Positions 51,086 to 64,000 of a DNA stretch of 64,000 nt are shown here, piece by piece (within the stretch, counting starts at the first letter, position 1; each line of letters begins with the position of its first letter). The translations under genes and the position numbers were made by a program. A model generated the notes under the pieces. That model was not told the DNA's origin, did not search any database, and worked only from the letters and a program-made list of their open reading frames with translations. Origin of the DNA: Stercorarius parasiticus. Lineage: Eukaryota; Chordata; Aves; Charadriiformes; Stercorariidae. The DNA is taken from positions 342,742 to 406,741 of the forward strand of contig VWZL01000021.1 in the NCBI GenBank assembly GCA_013396915.1. The letters are read 5' to 3'.

Positions 51086-54000
51086 TAGTATAATAGCTTT
51101 AGTATAATATGCATCTGCTTGCTACAAGATATTAGCAACCTTAATTATATTTTCAGAAACAGCATGTTTTTGTACTCACCTGGTAATAACAATGCTATTG
51201 AAACAGGCAGTTTAAAGAAAAGAACATACAAAACCCATGAAGAATGGAGTCTTTTTATTTTATTTCATCTTGCATTTGTGTTATTAAAGCAAAGCATTCT
51301 ATACATATTATTTAGCTATTTACTGCCATTCTACATCCATTATTGACCTAATTGCAGAAAGACAAACGCAGGGACAAACTTGTTAAATGAGCATATTGAT
51401 AATGCTTCCCTGACTTTGACAAATTTATTTAAAAATGGGATACTGCTCATGGGTTTCTTTTATTAACAGTTAATGGCTCAATTCACAGAACTTTGAGACA
51501 CCATGGAACACGCAGCAAAACATAATGCTGTTAATACGTAATGTCTCTTCTCTTCACTAAACGTTCTGCATAGGCAGAATATTATGGTAACAGCTGAGCT
51601 ACTGATTAATCAAACATCTACATGGAAAGAATCTGGTGAGTGAGGGAAGGTAACTTTTAGATACAAGATGATCCCATATTTATTTATGTAGGCAAAAAAA
51701 CTTCAGTGTCACGGCCAGTAGGAATTATTATCTGAAAATACTTACATATGTATTTTAAAATAACGTAAGCCAGCTTTGCAGCAGGTATGATAGTATGATT
51801 GCAAGTTGTGTATGGGAAAGTCCTGAAGAATAAAAACAAGAACTCAAGTACTCTGACTTGGTTCAAAGCCAACTAACGTTGCAACAGCTTAAAAAAGAAA
51901 AAAGTACAATGCATTTTTATTTTGTTGCCTAACACTAGTTTTAACTGTGCAAAATCACACTACTGGAATATCTTTAAAACCACTCCTGTGAGATGTGGAA
52001 AAACAGAAATGAAATGATAGTGTAAGTCAGAATGGGAATTTTACTGCAACATAAAAATGTCTCAAAACACTACATTAAAGTATTTTAACAAATCACTTTG
52101 TTCTACAGCTTCTAACATATAAAGTTGACTGTCAACTGGGGCATCTATGAGAATATCTGCTGGAAAACAGACAAGGTGTATCTATCTCTATTGACTAGTC
52201 TTAATGTCTAATAGTTTCTCATTAACAGAATGATTCAAAACAAAAAGTTGTAAGATTTCCAACCCGACTAAATAGTTCTTCCATTATAGTTGTTTACTAG
52301 GTTGGCTGCTTCACTATATCTGTATGAATGAATGAATGGAGTTGAATGGACTAAAGAGGTTTTCTCTCAACATATATCCATTATTTCCCTCTTATCTTTT
52401 TAAAACAGGAAACATTTTCAAGTACTTTTGGAGCCGCAGAGTGATTTCTTGAGGAACTACTGCTACGGTAAATTGCACAAAAATACTTCAAACAAGTGTT
52501 ATATGTGCCATACTTCGAATTTCCAGCCCAAGATATGTAGGTGTTGTAAACAAAGAATAACAATGGAATTTTAGCAGAGAATCAATATTCCTTTACAATT
52601 TTGCAAATAGAGCGGGAACACCAGAAGTTAAAGATTCACTTTCACAATTCACGTGTTGAAAATTTTTTTAAGAAATTTCTGATTGTGGTGTACAATACAA
52701 AGACATCTTTAGAATTCACTTGCTGTCAGTGCACATTGCATTGAAAGAACAGGAGTATGCCACATAAATTCATTTTTGTAAATAACACTTACACAAGTGG
52801 GCACCTCTGCTAGCTGCAGAATTCCAGGCTCTCAGCCCTTTGCAAGAATGTGGCCCTGAAATTCGTTGGATACAGAATGTATTTAATTCAGTTTAGTTGT
52901 GCAAGACATATTTGAAGTGGCGAACTCGCCTTATGCTATGCTCCGAAACCTTCCAATAAAAAGTATATGTGTTGAATATCAATCCCGTGTCTGTTTAAAA
53001 TTTCTTATTTCAAAAAGCAAACCAACACAATCATACCAAGTATTTAAACAGCAAGAAATAGTCCTCCTGAAACTCAGAGAACATGTGCATTCAGCTATCA
53101 TTAAAAACAGTATCAGGTACTAACTAACCTTTTACTCTACACTACATATATGGTGAAACAATGCTCCTGAACCAACAGTACTCACAGTGGAAGGCATGAA
53201 TATTTCTTTTAAGCAAATTCAATGCTATAACGCTGCTGCTACTTCTTTTCCTAGTATTATTTTTTCCTGGAAAAATGGGTGAAGTTGAGAGAAAAAGAAA
53301 AGCAATAAAAACACTTCTTAAAAGTCATCACTCTATTTCACAGTCACACGAAGTTCTTTTTAGTCTAAGAAAATATCTTTGAAAGCATCTGGAAGTAAGT
53401 CTTTTTCTCTGCAGTTTGGGTGCAGAGGAAGGGAGACATCCTCCTCTTGAAGAAAAAAAGACTGGAGAATCAAATCCTGTTCCTCCGCAGTCAGGGTAAA
53501 TATTGCCAGCTACTACATGGGTGGGCAAGGGGGGGCAGGATTTTCTCCTTAGTCCATCTGAACAACAGTTTCCTTCAGCCCTATCATTTAATTTTAAAGT
53601 GGAATTTGTTTTATACTGCAGACCAATAAGTACCCTAGGAACTTGATTGGTTAGTGCTTAATGAAATTGCTTCTGCTGACATTAGATACATTAGGATACT
53701 GATTAAAACACTTAATGATTCCTCTTGATTTTAAATTGCTAGCTTAGATTTGTGAGATGCCATCAAAGTATCTTTTTCCTTCCTTTCCTCCACCCTAATC
53801 CTGCTTCTTCTTGCCCTTTTTCTGTTCATGATCCTTAAAGGTTGTGGCTCACTGGTACCAGCACGATCACAAACCAAATGACAACACAATATTGAACACT
53901 GCATTGTTTAAAACATGCCAAAACCCAGAATAGAAACACTGAAAGACAGTCATCTTTAAAATACAATTTCCTGGTTCAAAGCTCAAACTACTCTTAAATG

Positions 54001-54605
54001 TGGAAACACTGAGGATTATTAATATAAAAGGAAATCCAAAGTCAAAATAAACTTTAACTTTTCAAAATGTTTGCTGAAAAAAGATAATCCTTTAAATGTA
54101 AAAACAAGTATAAAAGCTTTGCTTCTGAGTCTGAATGTGGAAGACAGTGACACATTGCCAGATAATGGTGTTGGAATGGCATTCCTATGACAACAAAGCC
54201 ATTTTTCATGCTCGTATACAAAATTGCATATCATACCACCTTCCAGTGGGAAACGTGTATATCTTATGGGCAAAATGACAGCTTATCCTCAAATATTGTT
54301 AAACACTAGAAATACCAGGTTTGGAAACTTTGCCTGAAAAGGGGGAAAACACAACAGCTGTAAAAAGTTCCATTTTCCTCGACAAATCTTATCAAGACTG
54401 TTGAGATGAAATTATACTTACAAAAAAAATTTTGCTTATATACTAAAGCCTGCTGTGTCAGAAGCTTTTATGAAAAAAAGTGAATATACGGAACTTTATG
54501 CTTAATACAAACTTTAAGATCAGAGAAAATAAAAAAGTAGAAGTTTTTGTACATTTTAGCACCATTATAAAGTTAGACTCGAATGCCGGTTCTGTCACTG
54601 TGGCT
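51086..54605. other. Sequence downstream of the G-patch gene
   Basis: No recognised gene. Some of it could belong to longer 3' UTR forms of the minus-strand gene, since further minus-strand AATAAA signals are present (for example near 51678). Confidence 0.5.
52324..52338 (+). repeat. Short (GAAT)n repeat
   Basis: Three to four TGAA units; no wider structure. Confidence 0.8.
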
Positions 54606-54662
54606 GTACCTTGCAGCTGGTGTAGCTAATGTGAAGCACATTGACTTCAGTGATCTTTGAGA
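54606..54662. mobile_element. Half-palindrome relic just past the G-patch gene's 3' end
   Basis: The stretch 'ttgcagctggtgtagctaat' followed by 'cattgacttcagtga' matches the arm plus hinge of the CAGCTGGTGTAAAT palindromic repeat family I remember from bird and reptile DNA. The second arm is not recognisable. It lies about 40 nt beyond the proposed cleavage site. Confidence 0.4.
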
Positions 54663-54699
54663 GGAGAATAACTCGATTTGCTGATCACAACAAATAATA

Positions 54700-54789
54700 T
54701 AAGTTTGCTATTTTTTTTTCTTTTATTTTTTTGTCTTTTTAAATTAAATTTAAGCTTTGCTTTTATCGGGCAGCCAGAGTGCATTTCTG
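54700..54789 (-). terminator. Short 3' UTR and polyadenylation signal of the G-patch gene
   Basis: After the stop codon the minus strand is AT-rich and contains AATAAA at 54722-54727, about 65 nt past the stop. A TTGTTGTG stretch at about 54684-54691 is a plausible GU-rich downstream element, so cleavage near 54700-54710 would give a 3' UTR of only 80-90 nt. Further AATAAA copies occur on the minus strand farther left, for example near 51678, so longer transcripts are possible. Confidence 0.45.
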
Positions 54790-54993
<204 letters not shown>

Positions 54994-57900
54994 CTGCCTG
55001 CCATGTGGAGAAGAGCAGGATAATCTCCCTTAAAGCTTTAAACCTTCTTATTCTCCTAATTCATCTAATAGGTTGCTAGAACAGGCTGTCTTTGCACATG
55101 TTGACCTCCTGACTGCATACGATTCTAAATAATACAGTCTTACGCTTTGCTTTATTTTTAATGTTTTTAAAGACTCACTCAGTTTTTAAGTAGGACAAAT
55201 ATTGCCATCGATCTTTCATATTCCAATACAGTGGATTTCACATCTGTCTCAAAGAACATGCATCACCTGCACAAGTCTAACAATACATGGGCAAGATTAC
55301 CTGAATTTCTTGTCCCATACAGTTACTAGGCTGAGGCACACAATAAACACAATAAATAATTTCTGATTAAACAATTACAGCTGTTACAGAAACAGTACAG
55401 ACAAGGGGTCTACTACGCTGAAATTCAGCTATATATTTATTCAGTTTCTCTTTTACTGAATGTTTTAAGAAAGATTTGATACATCCAAGTTTCCTTTTGT
55501 TACTTTCAATGCCGTTAAGTGTTGTTTTCACTTTCATCTCTGTACCATCAAGATCTCAGAAAAAGCTGCACCCATACTGCAGAAAAGATCATCAGGATTG
55601 CAAGTGTTAATACAACAGATTCGTTTTTTAATAACAGATTCTTTTTTTCCATGAATGCATCACAAAAAAAAGTGAATGTCAAGTAACAAAGCCGTTTTTT
55701 CTCCTCATCAACCAAATTCCTTAAGCTAGAGTTTGGAGATGATGCACGGATAAGCCTTCCCATATATAACTGTCTTGCATGAGAGATACAAATGATATTT
55801 ATTTCAAGAATCTGCAGTAAAAACTAACAAGTTACACCATACAAACATCTTTTAAAAGGGCTGAAGGTTTTGAACACAAGCAGTTGCATGTAGGCAGCTG
55901 GATTTTCTTTTCAGCTTTGCTCAACATCTTCCTCCCCTGACAACAGAACAAAAAAAAAACCCCACCATGTTCCCAGCTTCAAATATTACCTGTTTAGCTT
56001 TCTACCTATTTGTTCTGGCCTGCTACTTTTTGAAAAATACTGTAGAAGGAGACAGTTTTGTGTTTTTGGAGACTATAATATCTTCAATCAAGAATTTACC
56101 GCTGACAAGCAGCTGGCTCATTATATTAACTTACTAAACAAGATCACAAGAAAAGTTGAACATACACTTCTGAAAAGCCTCAACTAACACACACACAGAG
56201 AAACAAAAAAACCAAGTCCCACAGTGGAAAGAGCATACACAGACAGAAGTTCAAAATGAGAGGCGCACATTAAAAACCTTACGATGACTGTGATGATGAA
56301 TTTACAGTTCTCCAGCATTATCCACTATAGATCTGCCCATATTCAGTAAAACGCTGGCTACATAAAAGGTAGACAGCTTTCTAGTATCTCAGTTCCCGAG
56401 TCAAAGAAAAAGGGAAACGCATTGGTTTGAAGCTATACTTAATGCCAGGCTTAAAATACAGGCTTTTAAGTCAGCAGCCTCCAGTCCCCGAGAGGGTTCC
56501 TCTGGAACTGACCAGCACAAAATTCAATGTCCAAGACTTTCTTTCTTTTCAGGCCCCCACAGGCAGGGTAATTTTCATGCAGACGAGTCCCTGACGCTGC
56601 CTGGCATGCACAACACAGGCTTTGCAACCTTCTTAGTTATACTTTCTAGCTCAAAAAAGGGGAAAGAAAAAAGGCTACTATTCAACAAAAGTCATGGTGA
56701 GCTTTGCAGGTAAAATCCTGGGACTGTGTTTTAGTTCACTTTTTACAACAAATGATGTTAAGAAACAGAGCATCGTTCCAATGAACATCTGTGGAACAAT
56801 TAATGGAGAAATGTAAAAGCGAAGAAAGATCCAACAGATCTGGCGAGCAGGAAAGAGCAAGGGTAAGAGTATATTCATGACATCTAAGAACCGGAAATAT
56901 TAAACAATTCATCATGCTGCTTAGGCAACGACAGCAAGGCTGCCGGAATGGTATGTGAAGTATAGCCTGAGACAACGTAAACAACTTTTTTGTTAGTCCG
57001 TTTGAGGAGAAAAACCATGGACCTTTTCCTGTAACAGAGGTACCTTTCTATATGAATCTCAGTTTTCAAGACAGCCAAGAGCAACCTCACAAAAAAATAT
57101 ACTAAGGAACAATCTGTCCCCTGACATGTTATTTAATAAACTGATGTTTCTATTTTTTATATTTTTTTGAAGTAGCTCAATGTTAGGGTTTTTTTCAGTG
57201 ACTGACAGAATAATTAGAATATTTTTGTTTTTAAAGACATATAAGTACTTCTAGAAAGCATACCGTAACTATTTTTCCCACCACTGTACATACTTTTCTA
57301 ACTCTTGTTAGAAGACTGAAACCTCCCCTGAAGAGTTCTGTTTTATTCTTATATGTCACCAGATTAAAAAAAAAAAAAAAAAAAAAAAAAGAAAAAGAGC
57401 AGACAGTGCCATAAACTTGGCTTCACAACTCACTTTTGGGCAAACAATCAGACAACATACACTGTCCAAAGGATAATGTGTTTGGAGGCTTTGTATTGCA
57501 GCAAGAAGAGGGGAAAAGCAAAAATCCACCCAACTTGCCTATATTACTAATTGCAATTTTAACCCATCATTTGAAAAATTTATCTGTAATGCCACATATT
57601 TCAATTGAGTCAGAAGAATATGGATAGTGGTACTGCCCTCCTCCTCCATTCCATGACCAATCAGCAATCAGAAAAAGGAAATTCACATTGTTGATGGACT
57701 GCATAACAGGAGAGAGCTCTTAAAAAGCATGCTACTCTGCGTGCTATTCCCCTGACCCCCATTCCTGTGCTTTGGGCTTTTATTTTCTAATTAAAAGCAG
57801 TAATTGTCCTTGCAATATTCCTCTTCAAGTTCAGCTTTTAATTCATGCCTATGGCAGTTCTTGGACTAGCCGGTAGGGCCTGTTAGAGAGAATGGTCCAA

Positions 57901-60900
57901 GCACACTGGCTTTGAAAACCTCTGTGCTACCTCTGGGACGTGTTCAGTCTCGACCCACCCAGGAGCAAGAGCAAAATCAACCCATTGCGCCATCCCACAA
58001 AAAATAACTATGCAAAATCAGACTAACAAAAAACAGCAGGGATACAATTTTTTCTAAGTTTATTTCTGTATGAGGCTTTGTGGGGTTCCAGGAGTTACAA
58101 GGAAGTCTCTGTACTAAGAAGTCGTAGGAATCTCCTATGCAGAGAATGTTTTTAGCAACCTTAACATCTGGGTTCGTCGTCTACCAGAGAAGTAGTCTGC
58201 ATGTAGAAGTGGCTGTCATTACACAAGTGAGGAGCAAACATTGAGGAAGAGTAGCTTGCTTGCAAAAATAGCCCTGTAATATGTCCTCACTTATGTTCCT
58301 TCTCTTTGCAATACTGCCAACTGACATTAACAAAAAAAGAAAAAAGGCCAATCCTCAAACCTTTGTGAACATGAATAGACACACTTCAAGGTTTATACCT
58401 ATTACGCATATGAACTTACATACATGGCATATGTAACCCATGACTAGAAAGAGGCAAAACTGGGAAGGGGAAAACAAAAACATGTCACATTTGTTTAATT
58501 TTGGTATGATGTTTATGATGGCATGAAAGGCAGGTTTCAATGAAAAATAAAGGTATGTAATTTTTTCTTAACAGCTGTTGAGACAGGTATGTCCTGGTTA
58601 AACAGTACACTAGCATTCAGTGCCATACCCTTGATTTTACAGTGATTGCCATGAATTAATTTAATTCCATCTGTAAGCTAAAATCAGATCAGAGGTCTAA
58701 TGCTGCTGCAGGCTCCACATCTGTTTAATCATTTTTGGATACAACAGCTTGCAAAAGTTCAGGTTTTAAATTTGCTTCATATTTAAGAAACGATGTTACA
58801 CCAGTGTACATCATCTTCAGCGGGAAACAGATGAGCCTATGCACAGTTTTGATCTGACAGATCCATTTTATTTGCAAAATGCTTCTAAAAATTAAAAGCT
58901 CACCGATTAAGTTATCATTTATTACAGAATAATAAAGGAACTGTGACCCCATAAACCACTATTGTGACAATATTTATTTGTATGGTCCAATTGCTGGATA
59001 AGACTAGCATCAACCATGTTTGGTTTATATTGGGGTCAATAAAATCAGAATACAGCTAGGTTCAATCTCTTAAGTAACCCTTATTTAAGAAAATGGTTTG
59101 GTTTTGTTCTCCCCCCTAGTTGTAAGAAACAAGCGAAGGCATACTGAAGTAATTTCATCTCTGGCCACCAAACTACTTTTGATGTTAAGAAAACGGGTTT
59201 TTAAACAGTTCTGAGAAAATGACACTGTACATAAATATAGTCTTGGCCTTTCATCTTTCTTTTATATGATTAAGACTTGTGAGCAGAACAGCAATGCCTT
59301 TACAGAGCGTACCACAACTATTATTTCCTCTTCTATCGCTCCCAGCAGCCTCAAATCCTTTAAATCCTTTCCTAGAAGGATCTCTTTTTGCTTGGGTAAT
59401 TTTTGCAATACATGGCCTGCTAACCCTTACCCCCTACCCTGGATCTCACTTACGTCTATCACAGCAGAGTCAGTCTTTCTACCTCAAATCTTCCAAGGAG
59501 CATTGTGGATGGTAATTCACTTGCGTAATTGGCTCAAGAGATGAAAATCTTGTATCTGCCTCTCTTAGCCACTAATCTATCCAGCTGACTGCAAGCCTAA
59601 TTGGCAGCTTGTTTAGTAATTTGGCTCCTAAAGTGTTGTATTGATGTTGGATAAACAGCCAATGGAAGGAGAAACGATACATGCTGCTTCACTTTAAAAG
59701 CTAGTGTGCTTTCCCCCTCATTTTCTGAAAGCATTTAATATTCCATCTATTCTTTTTCTTTTCTGACTCCTCACCAGACAGATGAGCTCAGAGCAGCAGG
59801 GACTGATCCTGATACACAAGACAATTTTACGTGGAATATAATCAGACTAATATATTGCTGTAGTTTATCTTTTTATGTTAGCTCTCTCTAACTAGCAAAA
59901 TGGGAATCGGACTGCCTAGATGCTTATACTCTCAAAACTGTTTTGGATAATTGCACAATCAGCATCATGAGCACAGCCGACAGCCATACTGTGATTTTTA
60001 AAATCACTACCTGCAGTGGTTTTCAAAAGTCAGTATACCATGGCTGTACATCTACAAAAACCGCTCCAAACAAACTAGTTATGAAAATGCCATATTATTT
60101 AGCTAAATATTTGAGATTGCATTTTTATACCAGACTTTTATATATCCCCCCCCACTTGGCTATCTAAGCCAGTGTCTAAAGAATAACCTTAGAATTATTA
60201 TAGTTCAGGTGAGTCTGCTTGCATTGTATTTTATTCTAGCTAGCACAGAGAGAAAAATGGCAGAGAGGACAGAACTATAACTTCAGTAGGTGTTGGAAAC
60301 ATCCATATTTACCCAGCATCCACAGCAGAGTTTTGTTAATGTCTGCACTGCCATATTCTCATTCCTACTGCCCCACTTCAAGGGGCATTCAAGGAATTGT
60401 CATGTAATTGTGGCATGGGTAAATGCATTCTTTCTTGCAGCATAGACCCTAGATTTAAATCCATTTTCAACTCCCCTGAATATATAAACATAAATCCATG
60501 CACTGATGAAAACTGAGACACTGAACTGTAGGTTCAACTGGTCATCCAGTATCACAGATCTCTTGGAAATGGATTTGCAGGTGCTCTTCTCCTTCTATGC
60601 TTCATTGGACCACACTGTGTGTAAAGTGTAACTTTGTGCCCATTCAGTCTTTACTACTACTAAAACTGGTTGTGAAGAGTTGAAATTACTAGATTCCCAT
60701 TTATTCCTCTGTAAGGGGAATCTGTTGAATACCCAAGACTGTCCTTTCACTTGGATCGAAAGGAGGTCATTTTTACGCTGTGTCTATGCTGACAGAAAGA
60801 CTGTCACTGGATGGCATTTTGGAAGAAGCGTTCTCAGTGGGCACCATTCCAAATTTCTCCTCACCCTCCTCAAAACTTGGCGAAATTGATCCCTTCTGAT

Positions 60901-61970
60901 AAGCCTTCCCTGACTTTTAAAAAAAGACTTGTAACCTTATAGTGAAACCCACAGGGAAAGGTTTTAAATCACAACAATATTCTCAAAACACAGAGAGCAG
61001 TTATCGTTAATTTCAGCAGGAAGATTGAGGATTAAACTGATATTAGGACCACGCACATTATGGTAGCTCTATCCGACCCTAACCCAAGTTGGGATGGATT
61101 GCCAGGGTACTGGAGGTGAAGTTCTACTTCTGTTGCCTATTCTGTGCCTATGTGTTTGGAGTATTATCTTCTGTCAAATTATCTTAATTTAAAAATGAAG
61201 ATTAATTAGTTAAAACTAGGCAAGTACATCTGCATATTTTTTACTACAGGCTAAATAACTATTTGCCTATTTATTTATGCAAACAATGCTCACTGCGATC
61301 CCTCTATCGGTAATGAAGGCATCGGAACATAAATCTTAGTTATTACATTAGCATTGGCAATGTCAATATATAGGCTGAAAAGTAAACTTCTCTTACAATC
61401 AATAAATCAAAGTTTCTTCTCACTTTTAGTGGAAATCAGAAGCAAAAATTTTCTTGATGAAATCCAGAGTATAACAGGTATCTATGACAGCTTTTATCAG
61501 AAAATTTTCCACCAATTACAAAGATTGTATAGAAAGATAAAAAACAGAAATCCAAACTTGCCTGCAATGGAAACCTTATAAATGAATTTTATATTCTCAC
61601 CTTATGAAAATATTTTCTCATATCTTAAAGTTATTTTTATTCCTCTGAAGTGGCAAAAACCTTCTGCATAAAGCTATCAGGTTTATGCATAGGCCTCATT
61701 CCTTATTCAAAGTGTAAATTACATGCTAACAAACCTTTAAGAAAAGTGATTTTTGCATGATCTATAGCGGGGCCTATTTGCAACAGTGGTCCCTATTCCC
61801 TTGGGAGAAAGAAAAACTAGTCACCATCTCAGAGGCTGTTGTGGAGAGTTGGGATAAGAAATTATATTGACTGGGGAAAAACTACACATATTTCCTCCTT
61901 GCACATTTTAACTCCCAAACCTCTGGTTAACAAAAGTCCTTTGGTATCACCAACATAAAGCAGATCAACA
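54994..61970 (-). other. Intron of the G-patch gene, no recognised exon
   Basis: This stretch lies upstream of the terminal exon on the minus strand and is read as intron. It is AT-rich, with a 25-base A run at 57366-57390 and short A or T tracts. The open frames in it are short, have unremarkable composition, and show no domain that I know. I did not find another G-patch gene exon, but short exons without a recognisable motif could be missed. Confidence 0.6.
57366..57390 (+). repeat. Poly(A) run of 25
   Basis: Uninterrupted A run followed by GAAAAAGAG, in the presumed intron of the G-patch gene. On the gene's strand it is a T run. Confidence 0.95.
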
Positions 61971-62374
61971 GAAATAGGCTGAGGAAAGGTTGAGAGAATT
62001 GGATATGTTCAGCCTTGAGAAAAGAAGGCTTAGGGGAGATCTTATCACCACGTTCCGGTATTTAAAGGGTAGCTACAAAGAAGATGGAGACTCCCTTTTT
62101 ACAAGGAGTCAAACGGAAAAGACAAGGGCTAATGGGCACAAGTTACTCCCAGGGAGATTCTAATTGGACACAAGAGGAAAGTATTTCACAACGAGAACAA
62201 TCAGCCATTGGAATAATGTTCCCAAGGAGGTGGTGGATTCCCCAACAGTGGACACTTTTAGGATTCAGCTGGACAGAGTGCTGGGCCATCTTGTCTAGAC
62301 CGTGCTTTTGCCAAGAAAGGTTGGACCAGATGATCACTGAGGTCCCTTCCAATGTGGTACTTATGATTTTATGA
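61971..62374 (+). mobile_element. CR1 LINE 3' fragment, about 400 bp
   Basis: The plus strand follows the CR1 3' region in order: GAGGAAAGGTTGAGAGAATTGG, a 'ttcagccttgagaaaagaaggct' type segment, 'ggggagatcttatcacc', a middle part with 'ggaggtggtggattcc', then GGTTGGACCAGATGATCACT, 'gaggtcccttccaa', and a decayed ATTCTATG-type end at 62360-62374. It is 5'-truncated, as most CR1 copies are, and well diverged. It lies in the presumed last intron of the G-patch gene, on the opposite strand. A 96-codon open frame inside it (62084-62374) is noncoding CR1 3' sequence. Confidence 0.88.
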
Positions 62375-62778
62375 TAAATATCAAGTACTGCTTTTACTGG
62401 TTGAGTCCTAGGAAAACTGCATGATGTACCTCAGCCCATCTGAAAAAGGTGATGGTTCTAACAAACTGCATCTAAAATGGAGGTGGCTTCTCTCTGTGGG
62501 GAACCACTTTATTAAGGTACCTGGTGGAGAACAAGCAGAACTCGCGGAGCACATAACTGACCTGGAGGATGTCCCTACTGACACCTCTCAGTTTCATAGA
62601 AAGCTATTTCTCAAGCATATAACTATCTAATGAGACATACCTTTGGAATTTGAAAAAAAAGCCTGCTTTAGCCTTTTTTAAGCAGAAATTTCTCATATAT
62701 TATCTTTAAGGATGCTCTCATTGGTGATATACTCTGTTAAGCTGGTTTATGATTCTTGAAAGTGAAGTCCAAAAAATC

Positions 62779-62850
62779 CATAGAATCTAGAATATCTCAA
62801 GTTGGAAGGGACCCACAAGGATCATCAAGTCCAGCTCCTCATGGAGGCAA
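62779..62850 (-). mobile_element. CR1 LINE 3' end, short, minus strand
   Basis: The plus strand reads 'tagaatctagaatatctcaa' followed by 'gttggaagggacccacaagg' and 'atcatcaagtccagctcctc', which is the reverse complement of a CR1 3' terminus. The element is cut short and decays after about 62850. It faces the larger CR1 copy at 61971-62374 tail to tail, about 400 bp away. Confidence 0.8.
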
Positions 62851-64000
62851 TTTGAATACTTTCCACAACCAGAAAGAAACAGCTACCTTAGGAAAGACTC
62901 CCAGAGTAATTTGAGGAATTATTTTGGAACTTTCCGTATTTCAGAAGATGACAGCATTTATAAAAGACAGGTACAGTCATCCTCTATCAACCTGAAGGTT
63001 GCTTCTTGACTTCATATTGGCTGTGCGTACAGCCTAAAGAATGCTGTCTTCTCTCTAGATCACAAGAAACCTATCAGCAAATTCCTAGTATAAGGTTAGT
63101 TCTTGTTGCATTGTGGATCTTCTGAAGTTTGCTACTGAACTTTCCTCGTTACTCTGGTGTTTATATATAAGGGGCCCCACCTGAACCAAAGACTTCAGCT
63201 CAACATGAAAAGTCTTTTACTCTGCATGGACAGCAGTTTCCAGTAGTAGATGGCACGCTGTGATCTCTTAATTTTTGAGCTGGTTTAGTGAGACAATGTG
63301 TTAGCCAAAAAACTAAAAACAACCCAAAACAAAACCCACCCAGAAAGGAGGCCCTAAAATTTAATCTGCTGCAGAAACTAACCAAACAAGAAAAAGTATC
63401 CATAGGCTGGACGATCAAGCAGATATGCTGTGTGCCCCAGGAAGGACTTTGGTAGACTGAAGATAAGAAATGGTACAATGCAATCAGGGAAAGTGTTCAG
63501 AACACATGCCAATGTTGTATTGCCTTGTGAAAAGGGATTTCTGTCTATGGAGTTGTACATTTAGTAGATGAAAAGCAGTGAATCGTGCATAACAGTTTGT
63601 CTAGAGTTTTGGAAATTTACTGCCAGTTCATCCAAGTACACAAAAGTCTCCCCTGTCTCTGCAACCATCTCACTAAGCTGACCTTCACCACAAACTTAGC
63701 CTCAGCCACCTCTGTTATCACAGTGTAATCACAATCTTTTTCAAATCATCATTTCGGTACTGCAGATATTCAGGTCTGATTTTTAATCACTGACATATTA
63801 AGCATCAGCAAAATAGTTTGCTTAGCTGTTCCGTCGGCAATTTTTAAAAAGGAATGAAAACATGTACCCTTTTGATTACCTTGTTAAAGTGAGTCATGAT
63901 GGCATTATAGCAGTGCTCAGTATTTCTGCTGTAATTAAGAATCTGTCATATTTTTCATTAAAACACATTCTTTAAAATGAGACTTTTAACTTGGTCATTT
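62851..64000 (-). other. Presumed intron, right edge of window
   Basis: AT-rich sequence with no recognised exon or repeat. It is assigned to the intron only because it lies upstream of the terminal exon on the minus strand. Confidence 0.45.

Noticed and set aside
55548..55763. 71-codon minus-strand frame with a hydrophobic end, considered as an upstream exon of the G-patch gene
   Set aside because: No similarity to G-patch family sequence that I know and no convincing splice pair around it.
62084..62374. 96-codon plus-strand open frame
   Set aside because: It lies fully inside the CR1 3' region, which is noncoding at this end.

Overview
This window looks like intron-bearing vertebrate nuclear DNA, most likely from a bird. 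The supporting signs are AT-rich, gene-poor sequence, several CR1 LINE 3' ends with the ATTCTATG-type tail usual in birds, two old MIR-like SINE copies, and degenerate palindromic elements of a kind I remember from bird and reptile genomes. There is no bacterial-style gene packing, no CRISPR array, no rRNA and no tRNA that I could see. A run of 5 N inside a poly(A) tract marks a small assembly gap.

Only one stretch can be called coding with confidence. It is a minus-strand terminal exon at 54790-54959 that carries a complete G-patch domain and resembles the C-terminus of GPATCH2. It has a good splice acceptor at its 5' edge, a stop codon directly after the domain, and an AATAAA signal about 65 nt further on. 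The sequence to its right (54960-64000) should be the last intron of this gene. I recognised no further exon there, but found a roughly 400-bp CR1 copy and a second short CR1 tail in the opposite direction.

The sequence to its left (1 to about 54700) is downstream of the gene, and I recognise no gene in it. In mammals the interval downstream of GPATCH2 leads to ESRRG (established knowledge, used here only as context), so this may be part of that regulatory desert. It holds CR1, MIR and palindromic-element relics, homopolymer and simple repeats, one CpG-island-like patch (29700-29985), a strong G-quadruplex motif (36501-36528), two short perfect inverted repeats in AT-rich sequence, and two open frames (near 11.5 and 48 kb) that deserve a protein search.

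I did not find a convincing new biological system. The best leads are the CpG patch as a possible unannotated promoter, the 122-codon open frame at 11475-11840, and the exact identity and short C-terminus of the G-patch gene.
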